Positions 7,744-15,926 are shown, counted from the stretch's first letter. The stretch is 21,068 bases of DNA from JABMRP01 sp964444795 (GCA_964444795.1 CAYUIQ010000163.1:1-21068), one strand, 5' to 3'. Notes: generated by a model not told the origin, from the sequence alone. A program made the numbers and translations.

Positions 7744-8391
7744 TTACTTGCTCGCGTCCTGAGTGGAAATCGCTGGCGGTTGTTCAACCTCATTGTCGGA
7801 GGACAACGTTCTTGGGGTCTCTTGAACTCTGGTTTCGGCGAAACACATGACGGCGACGCACAATAGCACAAAGCAAGGGATGTAACTTCGGATCAAGGTA
7901 ACGCGGTTCTGCTCAATCGACTCCTCTGTCCAAACGTTGCTTGGCTTGCCCCCCAGGTTCTCGAGGAGGTACTGGTCGTTGGCAACGTCCTCGCCAAGGC
8001 GTTCTCGGAGTTTCGTTGCCACGGACGTATACTCGCTGCCGCGAACGAACGGTTCAGGAGATTCGTTGGCATCGGGATACTCGCTTGCGAGTTGGTAGAC
8101 CTCGACTAGCTTCTCGCGCTTCTCGGCGTAGATGAGCGAGAAGACTATCCCCGCTGCGAGAAACAACGTCCCCGCGCCGATCCAGATCTTCCGCGCCGTT
8201 CTTTCTCGTGCTATTGCCGCAACGGCGAGAAACAGACCGAGCGTTATGAACGAAGCCAAACTCACGGCAAGTTTTACGTTGCCCTTTCCGCTGATCTCCG
8301 GCGGTGCAAATTGAACCCAGAAGCCGCCAAAGGCTCCCGTCAAGACAGTGATCGTGCCGATGACGCCCGTGATGACGGACTGTCTGTTCAT
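7744..8391 (-). CDS. Four-helix membrane protein of unknown function
   Basis: This 215-residue protein has predicted membrane segments at about 5-28, 39-61, 68-89 and 167-187. A polar loop of about 75 residues (90-165, containing SVATKLRERLGEDVANDQYLLENLGG) separates helices three and four, and the C-terminus is short and polar. With four helices, the loop and both termini are on opposite or alternating sides; topology was not determined. Its ATG (8389-8391) overlaps the TGA of the upstream gene (8388-8390) in an ATGA junction, so the two are translationally coupled and probably act together. I recognise no family. GC of sampled lines is about 50%, lower than the flanking genes, which hints at transfer. 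Confidence 0.75.
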   Translation of the reverse strand: MNRQSVITGVIGTITVLTGAFGGFWVQFAPPEISGKGNVKLAVSLASFITLGLFLAVAAIARERTARKIWIGAGTLFLAAGIVFSLIYAEKREKLVEVYQLASEYPDANESPEPFVRGSEYTSVATKLRERLGEDVANDQYLLENLGGKPSNVWTEESIEQNRVTLIRSYIPCFVLLCVAVMCFAETRVQETPRTLSSDNEVEQPPAISTQDASK

Positions 8392-9146
8392 GACCCCGAC
8401 TCCTTGAGGAAGAACTCTACGTCCATCGTCCGGTCAACCCGACTCTTGGGTCGAATTTCAACCATCTGCGCCACTGTTTTCTTGTTGTCCTTCTCCGTCC
8501 ACATACGATAATCGCCGATGATGAAATCCTTCGACTCTGTAGGTGAACTGGGGCGTGTAAACCGTTCCGTCAAATCCTCAAGTTTCTCTTCGTTGTCGCG
8601 GAATGCGACCCAATACCCATTCGGCATGAAGCATACCGTATGGCCGTGGTGAAGGACTTCGGCTTCTTCCTTCTTCTTGAAGGTTGAGACGTTAACAGAA
8701 ATGGAACCATTCCCTTTGTTCGTCGTGTCCGCCAAATCGCCAGCTAAGGCGTCAAGGCTGCGCGCCCATGCATCGGACACTTGCGCGAATCGTTCCGCCT
8801 GCTTCCGGTCCTTGAAGTCGGTTTCTCTTGCCAAGGCGTCGAAGTCTGCCATCGCCGTTGCCAGATGCTTCTGTGTTTCGGACGGCAAACGACTAAAGGC
8901 GGCATCGATCTTCTTCAACGAGTCGGTCGATCCACCAGCGGTACTTTTTATTTTGTCTCTCAGCCCCGCGTCTCTGATTTCCGCAGCCATTCCAGGCAGT
9001 TTCTCCAGTTCACGCATCGACGCCCGGAACTTGGGGCCTTGCTTTAATTCTTGTGACGGAAGAGGTGTCGTCGGCACCGCAAGCAACATAAACCCTAGGC
9101 ACGCGATCACAAACACCCACCAAACACTCTGCTTGACGCGATTCAT
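8388..9146 (-). CDS. Membrane-anchored or exported protein of unknown function
   Basis: This is a 252-residue protein. The frame is open to 9311, but the ATG at 9146 is preferred because GGGGAGG lies 7 bases before it and a hydrophobic signal/anchor (VWWVFVIACLGFMLLAV, about residues 8-24) starts right after it. Residues about 35-145 are helical and charged (SMRELEKLPGMAAEI, then ALARETDFKDRKQAERFAQV), possibly coiled coil. Residues about 150-250 look beta-rich, with HHGHTVCFMPNGYWVAF and a basic/acidic end. It is coupled by an ATGA overlap to the four-helix membrane protein downstream. No family was recognised; a two-component envelope complex is an inference from coupling only. Confidence 0.75.
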   Translation of the reverse strand: MNRVKQSVWWVFVIACLGFMLLAVPTTPLPSQELKQGPKFRASMRELEKLPGMAAEIRDAGLRDKIKSTAGGSTDSLKKIDAAFSRLPSETQKHLATAMADFDALARETDFKDRKQAERFAQVSDAWARSLDALAGDLADTTNKGNGSISVNVSTFKKKEEAEVLHHGHTVCFMPNGYWVAFRDNEEKLEDLTERFTRPSSPTESKDFIIGDYRMWTEKDNKKTVAQMVEIRPKSRVDRTMDVEFFLKESGS

Positions 9147-9362
9147 CGCAAAACCTCCCCAGCAAAGGTTGTGTTTCAGCCACCACGGATGGCTTGCTCC
9201 GGTATCCTGAACGGAAAGTCCCCTAGTCCTTTCTGGTCCAACGACTGGTCGGACGGGTATCGCTCTTGCCAGCGAGTCAAATCCCTTCCTAACGCCGGAG
9301 TATACAGGCACATGCTAGGGAATCAAGTAGCAGGGGCATTACTTTCCGTACTTTGCGCTGGT

Positions 9363-9504
9363 GTATTCCTGGGGTATCCCGCAGCCTCTACACTAATCCG
9401 GGGGGGCATTTCTGGAAGACTATGCCAATTAAGGGGGGTATTCCTGAGGTATCTTCGGGACGCAATGCTAATTCGGGGGGTATTGCAGGGGCATAATGCC
9501 AATT
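9363..9504 (+). repeat. G-rich imperfect tandem repeat, two copies of about 68 bp
   Basis: Two copies begin with GTATTCCTGRGGTATC at 9363-9378 and 9438-9453 (15/16 identical) and continue through CTAATYCGGGGGG to end in ATGCCAATT at 9430 and 9504. Each copy contains two half-units of the type YYAATNNGGGGGG followed by TATT or CATT. The repeat fills the gap between the unknown pair and the ceramidase-like gene. No spacers of constant length or conserved direct repeats of CRISPR type were found. Confidence 0.65.
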
Positions 9505-9546
9505 GTAAGACCAAGACGATGGGACCGTCGCGATATTGCCGAAATC

Positions 9547-10974
9547 TCACTCCGCCGCAAGTTCCTTCAACAACCGCACGGCCGTCTCTACGAGCATCTC
9601 ACCGCCGCCGGGGCGAATGCGGCTGTTGACCGTCTCGTAGCTGCCCTCGGCGAAGGCCTTCTTTGTGGGGATGTACCCGGGGGCGTCGTGGGCAAGCTCG
9701 ACAACCATGGTGACGGGAAACGGCGACGCCCGTTTGATCGCCAGGCCCAGGTCCACGAAGACCTCGCCCGGCAGGGCCACGATCGCAACCTCCGGACCGA
9801 GGCGGAAGACTTGCACGGTCATCGGCAGCGTTTCTTTGTCCGTGGCCGCAAGTGACGTGATGCTGTAAGCCTTGACCCGATCGAGAAACGCCACCTGGCG
9901 CGAGTCGACCTGCTTCATCGTCTCGCGAGCCCAAGCCAACTCGTCGGGGCCGGGCTTCTGTAGCGGAACGTCGATCACCGCGGTACGCACGCCCAGCGCC
10001 GGCTGCGCCACGTCGGTCAACTCGGGCAGCTTCGCTTTGACCGTGGCCGCTAGAGTCTCGCCGATGCGCCGGGCTTCCTCGTGCCCTTTCTGCGGACGGT
10101 TGTGCGAAACGTCGATGTGGTTGATGTCGCCGCAGGTGCCGTTGGCGAAGATCGAGACGAACCGATCGCCCAACGCCTCCCGCAGTGATTCTTGCAGGTA
10201 GAACGGGTAATCGGCGCTGTACTCGGTACCGCCGACGGTGTCCAAATGCAGCGCGAAAACCGACAGCGCGGACAGCGCTCGATTGTCCGCCGCGTCGCGA
10301 AGCAGCACCAGACCGACGTCCGGATCGATCGGGCCGGCTGGCCGGATGATATTCGGGTTGAGCTTGCCCGGATTGAAGCGAACCGGCGGACCGGTCTTCA
10401 GATGAAACCGCCGGTTGAACGATAGCCCCTGTTGCTGGGCAACGCCCGTCTGCAACTTCACCGGCTGGGCCGCGGCGGCCGCGTCTTCCACGGCCTGGGC
10501 GATTCCCCTGGCAAGCCGCTCGGGATAGTCGACCTTCTCCGCCGCGTCGGTTCCCGTCTCGGCCACGGCCCGATCGTGCAGATGGCGGCGCAGCGCACCG
10601 CAGTAGAGCGGCCCGGTGTGCGTATGCGTGGCGGCCACGAGCACGCACTCGGCCGGGATGCCCGTCTTCTCCTGGATGATCCGCCGAGCCTCGGCCGACA
10701 ACTCCGCCGAGATGCCGATCACGTCGCACAACACCAGCGCCGCCCGCTGGTCACCCTGCCGGAAGACGATCGCCTTGGCCAACAGCGGATCGTGGGTCCC
10801 CGAGCCCAGCCGCTGGTGAAAGTAGCCGCTGATGCGGTAACCCAACGGCGGCGTCACGTCGACAACCGCCACGCCCGCTTCGAGCCCGGCCGCCTGAGCC
10901 GATGACGGTATCATCGTCAACTGGGCAATGCACAAAACGGCCGGGAGGGTCAGATGGAAAATGAGTGTTTTCAT
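9547..10974 (-). CDS. Neutral/alkaline ceramidase-like secreted hydrolase
   Basis: This 475-residue protein has a signal peptide (about 1-29, ending SSAQAAG) and then the N-terminal domain of the neutral/alkaline non-lysosomal ceramidase family: GVAVVDVTPPLGYRISGY at 34-51, VAATHTHTGP at about 113-122, and FANGTCGDINHIDV in the middle. The HTHTG segment supplies zinc ligands in characterised ceramidases, and further conserved His residues (for example FALHLD) are present. It lacks the extra C-terminal domain of long ceramidases, as many planctomycete and other bacterial homologues do, so the substrate may be another amide rather than ceramide. It is divergent from the BNR gene, with about 240 bp between the two starts. 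Family confident, substrate inferred. Confidence 0.88.
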   Translation of the reverse strand: MKTLIFHLTLPAVLCIAQLTMIPSSAQAAGLEAGVAVVDVTPPLGYRISGYFHQRLGSGTHDPLLAKAIVFRQGDQRAALVLCDVIGISAELSAEARRIIQEKTGIPAECVLVAATHTHTGPLYCGALRRHLHDRAVAETGTDAAEKVDYPERLARGIAQAVEDAAAAAQPVKLQTGVAQQQGLSFNRRFHLKTGPPVRFNPGKLNPNIIRPAGPIDPDVGLVLLRDAADNRALSALSVFALHLDTVGGTEYSADYPFYLQESLREALGDRFVSIFANGTCGDINHIDVSHNRPQKGHEEARRIGETLAATVKAKLPELTDVAQPALGVRTAVIDVPLQKPGPDELAWARETMKQVDSRQVAFLDRVKAYSITSLAATDKETLPMTVQVFRLGPEVAIVALPGEVFVDLGLAIKRASPFPVTMVVELAHDAPGYIPTKKAFAEGSYETVNSRIRPGGGEMLVETAVRLLKELAAE

Positions 10975-11217
10975 GGCTTTGGAGTGCGATGACTTGTCGT
11001 CGCTTTCCTTCTCTGGAGGTCTGTTTGCTATAGCCGACGCGGAACCCTGGCGTTCCCCGTTACGGTACTCAGGATAATGCTTCCGGCCTCACCGTGCAAA
11101 TCCCGGGCAACAACTGGCAATGGGGCTCGCCCCGTGGTAACATCCGGCAGGATCCAAATGGCACCCGTTTCCACGTATCCGCCGTTTCCAACCGGCTGCG
11201 ACCAAAAGAGGATCACC

Positions 11218-12576
11218 ATGAAAGCCCCGCTGCGGACCTTTCTGTACCTTGCCATCTTTTCAGTCTCAATTGCCTGGGGCACCGCTGAACTCGCCGCCGC
11301 CGAGTATCGCATCGCCGAAACCATCGAGATCGACACGGTGCCGTCGTGGTTTCCGGTGGGGTTCTGCCTGTTGACCCACGGCGAGGGGCAATACGCGGCC
11401 TACTATAACGCCGACCACCAGATGATCGTCGCCCGGCGAGAACTTGGGGATCGGCAGTGGCGGAAGGTCGAGCTTCCCAGCAAGATCGGTTGGGACAGCC
11501 ACAACTACATCACCATGGCCGTCGACTCGACGGGCCACTTGCACCTCTCGGGCAATATGCATTGCGTGCCGTTGATCTACTTCCGCACCCGCGAGCCCGG
11601 CGATATCGCAACGTTCGAGCGACTGCCGATGACCGGCCAGGAAGAACAGCGATGCACGTATCCGCGATTCCTTAACGACGCGGACGGCCGTCTGCTGTTC
11701 ACTTACCGTTCCGGCGGCAGCGGCAACGGCCGGCGTTTTTACAACGGCTACGACGTGGCCACCAAGACGTGGACCCGGTTCTTCGACGCGCCGCTGTTCG
11801 AGGGCCAGGGCAAACGCAACGCCTACCCCAACGGCCCGACGCGTGGCCCGGACGGACTGTTCCACGTCGTTTGGGTCTGGCGGGATACGCCCGACTGCGC
11901 GACCAACCACGATCTGTCGTACGCCCGAAGTCGGGACATGAAACACTGGGAAACGGCCGGCGGCAAACCGGTCTCGCTGCCGCTGCTGCTGGAGCAGTCG
12001 GAGTTGTGCGTCGACCCGGTCCCCTCCGGCGGCGGCATCATCAACGGATGCCAGAAGCTGGCCTTCGATTCGCGGAACCGGCCGGTCATCGCGTATCACA
12101 AGAGCGACGACAACGGGCACATGCAAATCTACATCACCCGGTTCGAGGACGGCCAGTGGAAGCGTCATCCGCTCACGACCTGGGAGAAGGAGATCGCCTT
12201 CTCCGGTGGCGGCGCGATGCCGTTTATCGGGATTTCGGTCGGCACCCTGGCGAAAGTCGAGCCCGACCTGTTTCTCGTAACCTATCGCCACCGCGACTAC
12301 GGCTCGGGCCGGATTGTGCTGGATGAAGCCACACTTCGCCCGACCGATCGGACCGTCGCACAGCCGTCGTCGCGTCCCAAGGAACTGAGCCGCCCGACCA
12401 TCGCCTTCGAGGGCATCGGCGTGAAACTCGCCGGTGACCTGGGCGGGCCGAACGATCCCGACGTGAAGTACATACTCCGCTGGGAGACCCTCCCGGCCCA
12501 CCACGACCGCCCGCGTCAACCACCCCTGCCGCCGGCCAGTGTGTTGAAGCTGGTGAAACTCAAGCGGAGCGAGTGA
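11218..12576 (+). CDS. Secreted BNR-repeat (BNR_4-like) propeller protein
   Basis: This 452-residue exported protein starts at the ATG at 11218 (AGAGG upstream, then the signal peptide MKAPLRTFLYLAIFSVSIAWG...AAAEY). The longer frame from 11077 adds residues with no signal logic. The body has the BNR_4 family pattern: YYNADHQMIVARREL, a WDSHNYITMAVDSTGHLHLSGN blade, and NHDLSYARSRDMKHWETAGG. These repeats build a seven-bladed beta-propeller, a fold shared with some polysaccharide lyases (ulvan-lyase-type) and sialidase-like proteins. A role in binding or cleaving an acidic polysaccharide is inferred, not proven. It stands alone on the plus strand, convergent with the rhodanese gene. Confidence 0.82.
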   Translation: MKAPLRTFLYLAIFSVSIAWGTAELAAAEYRIAETIEIDTVPSWFPVGFCLLTHGEGQYAAYYNADHQMIVARRELGDRQWRKVELPSKIGWDSHNYITMAVDSTGHLHLSGNMHCVPLIYFRTREPGDIATFERLPMTGQEEQRCTYPRFLNDADGRLLFTYRSGGSGNGRRFYNGYDVATKTWTRFFDAPLFEGQGKRNAYPNGPTRGPDGLFHVVWVWRDTPDCATNHDLSYARSRDMKHWETAGGKPVSLPLLLEQSELCVDPVPSGGGIINGCQKLAFDSRNRPVIAYHKSDDNGHMQIYITRFEDGQWKRHPLTTWEKEIAFSGGGAMPFIGISVGTLAKVEPDLFLVTYRHRDYGSGRIVLDEATLRPTDRTVAQPSSRPKELSRPTIAFEGIGVKLAGDLGGPNDPDVKYILRWETLPAHHDRPRQPPLPPASVLKLVKLKRSE

Positions 12577-12761
12577 CACGGACCGGATCTTGCGAAGTAA
12601 CCGCCCACCTGATGTCGGGCAACGAGCGGCGGGGATTCTTTGGCAACGTGTCCGATGCCGTGGCGACAATCCTTGGCGGCGGAAAACACGAGACAACGCG
12701 GGCGGGAACCTCCTCGAAGTCGGTTACCCGATGCAAGAAGCATCCTTGTCGAGTGAATCTT

Positions 12762-13334
12762 CTACTCTTCCGCTTCCAGATACATCAGCTTCGGGTCCAG
12801 ATCATACGTCCATGGCAGGCCCGAGTTCTTCCAGCCGTTCTTCATCCTCTTGCCGTGGAAGATGTTTTCCGGATCTTTCACCTTGTCCCCCTCCACGCCG
12901 TCGATAACATTGTAGAGTTTTTTGAACCCTGCTTCCGCCAGAATGTTGACGGCAGGTCCGCTCCGCTGTCCCGAACGGCATGTGACCAAGATCGTATCCG
13001 TCGGCTTGACGATTTCCCTCACCCGGGCAATAAAGCCCGAGTTCAACTTCATGATGGACGTCTTCTTTTCGGCGTCCCATTCGTAAGCCAAGAACTTCAA
13101 CGGCACGTTCCAAGCCATGGCCGGATGGCCCACAAAGACGTATTCCTCGGGGGTGCGGACATCAATGATCTTGACGTTCTCGGGGTCGGCCTTCCATTTC
13201 TCGTAGGCTTCCTCCGCGGTCACACACAGGCCCGGAACGGTTCGTTTTGCCTCCGCAACTTGCCGCGGTTGCGCTTGGACCATACCCGCCGTGATCAACG
13301 GCAAGGCCACGGCGGCGATCAGTGTTCTTTTCAT
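12762..13334 (-). CDS. Exported rhodanese-domain sulfurtransferase-like protein
   Basis: This 190-residue protein has a signal peptide (MKRTLIAAVALPLITAGMVQAQ) and a single rhodanese domain. VKIIDVRTPEEY at 54-65 is the substrate-side strand, and LVTCRSGQRS at 116-125 holds the catalytic Cys119 loop. The loop has the six-residue C-x-S-G-x-R type seen in many single-domain rhodaneses, so persulfide chemistry in the envelope is likely. The ATG at 13334 is chosen over the longer frame because GAGGG precedes it and the signal follows. The next gene upstream on the same strand is thioredoxin, but a hairpin and a palindromic element lie between, so it may have its own promoter. Confidence 0.88.
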   Translation of the reverse strand: MKRTLIAAVALPLITAGMVQAQPRQVAEAKRTVPGLCVTAEEAYEKWKADPENVKIIDVRTPEEYVFVGHPAMAWNVPLKFLAYEWDAEKKTSIMKLNSGFIARVREIVKPTDTILVTCRSGQRSGPAVNILAEAGFKKLYNVIDGVEGDKVKDPENIFHGKRMKNGWKNSGLPWTYDLDPKLMYLEAEE

Positions 13335-13379
13335 GGTTGGTTCCCTCGTCATCTGATAAGCCATGGTGGTTAGAAAAGG

Positions 13380-13411
13380 CCCGACCATCCCACGGCATGG
13401 GGATGGTCGGG
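13380..13411 (-). terminator. Probable intrinsic terminator (minus-strand reading)
   Basis: A perfect 12-bp stem (13380-13391 with 13400-13411) has an 8-base loop. Read on the minus strand it is followed by CCTTTTCT, a short T-tract. It lies downstream of the thioredoxin gene, on the far side of the inserted palindromic element, and before the rhodanese gene, so it would end the thioredoxin transcript. Confidence 0.7.
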
Positions 13412-13440
13412 TCCGACGTGCTCTTTTCTGTTCCGATGAG

Positions 13441-13566
13441 CTAGGCTCTGTCTCAAAACCCGTACGATGGCCCTCCGAGGCCGTCGGGAGTCCGTGTTTC
13501 TCGACAGCGACGGCCTCGGAGGGCCATCGTACAACGCGACGAAATGCGTTTTGAGACAAAGCCTAG
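13441..13566. mobile_element. MITE-like palindromic element at the thioredoxin stop codon
   Basis: The ends are 19-bp inverted repeats (13441-13459 and 13548-13566) matching at 18 of 19 positions. Inside lies a perfect 25-bp inverted repeat (13462-13486 with 13508-13532) and a 21-base loop, so the whole 126-bp unit can fold into a long hairpin. Both ends read CTAG outermost, compatible with a CTAG or TA target duplication. No transposase is encoded, so it would depend on one elsewhere. The thioredoxin stop TAG (13563-13565 on the minus strand) lies in the terminal CTAG. The parent IS family could not be named. Confidence 0.8.
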
Positions 13567-14054
13567 TCTCCAAGCAGAGCCTTGAGATGGGCCTTGCTCG
13601 CCATTCCGACATGCTCGCCGACAACCTGGCCGTCCTTGAACGCCTTGAGGCTCGGGATCGAACTGATGCCGTAGCGGGCGGCCAACCGCGGACTGTGATC
13701 GACATTCACCTTGACGATTCTGGCCTCAGGGTTTTCACGGGCCAATTCTTCGAGCACCGGGGCCAGCATCTTGCACGGGCCGCACCAGTCGGCGTAGAAA
13801 TCCACCAGGACGAGAGCGTCCGAGCTTAGGACCCGCTGGTCAAAATTGGAGTCGTTGGCGTGTTGAACCTTGCCATCGGCCTGAGTGGACGTAGACATCT
13901 CATTTCCTCCGTCTGTTTCCGTGCGTGTGCGTAATTGGTGACTCGGTATTGCCGGGGGCATACAGGCGCTTGGTCTACCGAGGGATAATCCAGCGATCAG
14001 GATCAGTGCGCCAACGGCGCCGACCGCCCGCCAGTTGCTATGAAACCATTTCAT
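13563..14054 (-). CDS. trx: Thioredoxin, possibly with a membrane-anchored long form
   Basis: The classical thioredoxin fold is clear: VLVDFYADWCGPCKMLAPVLEEL with the WCGPCK redox site at 90-95 of the long frame, VDHSPRLAARYGISSIPSLKAF with the cis-Pro, and a final helix. It reduces disulfides in partner proteins. Two starts are credible. The ATG at 13898 has GGAGG 7 bases upstream and gives a standard cytosolic thioredoxin of 111 residues (MSTSTQADGK...). The ATG at 14054 has GAGG upstream and adds a hydrophobic helix (about residues 9-25), giving an envelope-anchored form of 163 residues. The stop codon is embedded in the edge of the MITE-like element. The gene is divergent from the TrmO-like gene. 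Confidence 0.88.
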   Translation of the reverse strand: MKWFHSNWRAVGAVGALILIAGLSLGRPSACMPPAIPSHQLRTRTETDGGNEMSTSTQADGKVQHANDSNFDQRVLSSDALVLVDFYADWCGPCKMLAPVLEELARENPEARIVKVNVDHSPRLAARYGISSIPSLKAFKDGQVVGEHVGMASKAHLKALLGD

Positions 14055-14200
14055 CGTTGGGCCTCATGGTCCGATTACACGAACGTTGGTCACGCCGTTT
14101 CAGCGGCGTCTATACATACGGACGCGGAACCGGCCGAAAAGGTTACAGCGGCGTAACATCCCCCCCAAAAACGGTGGGATGGGTGCCCCGAGAACCTCGC

Positions 14201-14214
14201 CCCATTATAATGGG
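14201..14214. promoter_or_regulatory. Palindrome overlapping a possible -10 box
   Basis: CCCATTATAATGGG is a perfect 14-bp palindrome containing TATAAT (14206-14211), 49 bases before the start of the TrmO-like gene. No good -35 hexamer lies at 17 bp. It could be a -10 element within an operator, or a chance palindrome. It lies in the intergenic region shared with the divergent thioredoxin gene. Confidence 0.45.
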
Positions 14215-14260
14215 CCTCATGACCCGCCGCCAAATCAGAACACACCTTCAGGAGCAAATC

Positions 14261-14788
14261 ATGAAACGCTTGTCTATCGCACTCGCTGGGGCCCTGACTG
14301 TTGCTACGGCACTTCCCGTTGAAGCAGCCGAAACCGAGCCACGGCAAAGCAGGACCTTCGAGGTCCAGCCAATCGGCCATGTGAAGAAAGCAGAGGGGCG
14401 AACGCTGATCGTCCTCGACAAGAAGCATCAGCCGGGGTTGCTCGGGCTGGACGGCTATTCCCACGTCTTCATGTTCTGGTGGTTCGACAGGAACGATACG
14501 CCCGAGAAACGGTCGATTCTCCAGGTCCGTCCCATGGGCAATCGGGAGAATCCACTCACCGGTGTTTTCGCGACTCGGTCCCCAGTTCGTCCGAATCTGC
14601 TTGCCTTGACACTGTGCAAGCTTGTCTCGGTCGAGGACAACGTCATCGAGATCGAAAAGACCGATGCCTTCGATGGCACCGCCGTCCTCGACATTAAGCC
14701 GTATATTCCCGGCTACGACTCGACGCCTGACGCCACCGTTCCCGACTGGCTTGATCGGGCGAGGAAGCAACGTCAGGCAAAGCAATAA
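14261..14788 (+). CDS. Exported TrmO/TsaA-fold protein
   Basis: This 175-residue protein belongs to the TrmO (YaeB/TsaA, UPF0066) family, whose cytosolic members methylate t6A37 in tRNA. It shows the family core: FEVQPIGHV, QPGLLGLDGYSHVFMFWWFDR, ENPLTGVFATRSPVRPN and DGTAVLDIKPYIPGYD. It differs in carrying a clear signal peptide (MKRLSIALAGALTVATALPVEAAE), which would place it outside the cytoplasm where no tRNA is available. A different substrate is therefore likely. AGGAG precedes the ATG at 14261; the longer frame from 13925 is not credible. The methyltransferase gene starts 16 bases downstream, so the two form an operon. Confidence 0.85.
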   Translation: MKRLSIALAGALTVATALPVEAAETEPRQSRTFEVQPIGHVKKAEGRTLIVLDKKHQPGLLGLDGYSHVFMFWWFDRNDTPEKRSILQVRPMGNRENPLTGVFATRSPVRPNLLALTLCKLVSVEDNVIEIEKTDAFDGTAVLDIKPYIPGYDSTPDATVPDWLDRARKQRQAKQ

Positions 14789-14804
14789 AGCAATAGAGAA
14801 GAAA

Positions 14805-15353
14805 ATGTCACCGCATGTCTGTCCATGGTGGGGCGGCTATCTCATCGATAACCGCTTCCGCCGCCTGCTACACAAGCCTGAAGAGATCCTTGCGCCCTAC
14901 GTGCAGCCGGGCATGACCGTGATGGACTTCGGCTGCGGCATGGGATTCTTCTCTACCCCCATGGCTCGGATCGTTGGTGATGAGGGGCGTGTGATTGCCG
15001 TCGATCTTCAGCAGAAGATGCTTGACGTGTTGCGGAAACGGGCCGCCAAAGCAGGAGTGACGCAACAAATCCATACCCACCGATGCGAACCCAACTCCAG
15101 CGGCATTGACGAACCGGTTGACTTTGCACTGGCTTTCTACTCTGTCCACGAAGTCCCGGACGCTGAACGGGTCATCACCGAGATCCACGGACTCCTGCGG
15201 ACTCAGGGCCGGTTCCTGATCGTAGAACCGGTTGGACACGTGCCGCAGGGCAAGTTCGCTCGCGTGATGGCTTTGGCGGAAGAGGTGGGGTTCCAGGTAG
15301 AGGAGCGTCCACGTATCTGTTTGAGCCATGCGGCGGTGCTGACGAGGCAGTGA
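14805..15353 (+). CDS. Class I SAM-dependent methyltransferase
   Basis: This 182-residue protein has a class I methyltransferase fold: motif I VMDFGCGMGFFS (residues 39-50, D-x-G-C-G-x-G), the acidic residue of motif II in VIAVDLQQ (Asp67), and later motifs FALAFYSVHEVPD and GRFLIVEPVGHV. It resembles UbiE-like or small-molecule methyltransferases, but the acceptor cannot be named. The N-terminus CPWWGGYLIDNRFRRLLHKPEEIL is short and Trp/Cys-containing. The ATG at 14805 follows a weak GAGAAG site, 16 bases after the TrmO-like stop, so coupling is likely. It is probably cytosolic, unlike its operon partner. Confidence 0.85.
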   Translation: MSPHVCPWWGGYLIDNRFRRLLHKPEEILAPYVQPGMTVMDFGCGMGFFSTPMARIVGDEGRVIAVDLQQKMLDVLRKRAAKAGVTQQIHTHRCEPNSSGIDEPVDFALAFYSVHEVPDAERVITEIHGLLRTQGRFLIVEPVGHVPQGKFARVMALAEEVGFQVEERPRICLSHAAVLTRQ

Positions 15354-15417
15354 GGGGCGAAGGGCCGTTTGTGAATGCACGGAAATGCACTTGCTAGCGT
15401 TGCTCCGCATTTTTTCC

Positions 15418-15660
15418 ATTCACGGCGGCAACCAGTCCAAGAGCGTCCAGAATCGCATAGAGGCAAGGCTGTCGCGATCGTCGGGGCGCAAACGGACGTC
15501 GATCTCGTACGACTCGTTGTTGGCGGCGGCGATGAACGGCTTCCTCGGTACTCACCGCGGTCATGAAGATGACCTTGCGCCAGGCAAACTGGGGGAGGCC
15601 AGACTGGCGTGACCCTCACAGAGGTGTGAACGATCTGCACGCGTGCCGCCCTGGAATTGC
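15418..15660 (-). pseudogene. Decayed coding remnant of unknown origin
   Basis: On the minus strand, protein-like stretches alternate between frames: VQIVHTSVRVTPVW, then GLPQFAWRKVIFMTAVSTEE, then PFIAAANNESYEIDVRLRPD followed by DRDSLASMRF. The last stretch has third-position G/C typical of coding sequence. No single frame is credible across the region and a stop follows at about 15420. I read it as a gene fragment broken by indels; the family was not recognised. The rest of the gap, 15661-15926, shows no supportable gene. Confidence 0.35.
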
Positions 15661-15926
15661 GCCCTTCTTGCATGCACTGCTCCACCGACGATCCCCGACC
15701 CGTGCCCGGCCCCCCCCGCTCCAGGGTGGCCTGCATGGTATTTTCAGATGGCTCACGGGACTCGGGCTCGCGAAATACGGCAGGGACGACAATCTGGATG
15801 CGCTTAGCGAACAAATTGGCATTCAAATTGCGTGTGGGCAGACGCGCAGACCCTTGCGGGTACGGCGTGCATGATGCCGGAAATGTCTTCCATTTGCCTA
15901 CGGTAGTCAACGAAAGGAACGATCCC

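Noticed and set aside
9363..9504. CRISPR array
   Set aside because: Only two degenerate copies, no constant spacers and no cas genes.
9599..10729. Minus-strand frame of 376 codons inside the ceramidase-like gene
   Set aside because: Arg/Gly-rich alternative frame of a gene with clear family motifs.
11266..12696. Minus-strand open frame of 476 codons
   Set aside because: Antisense shadow of the BNR protein gene, which has a signal peptide and family motifs.
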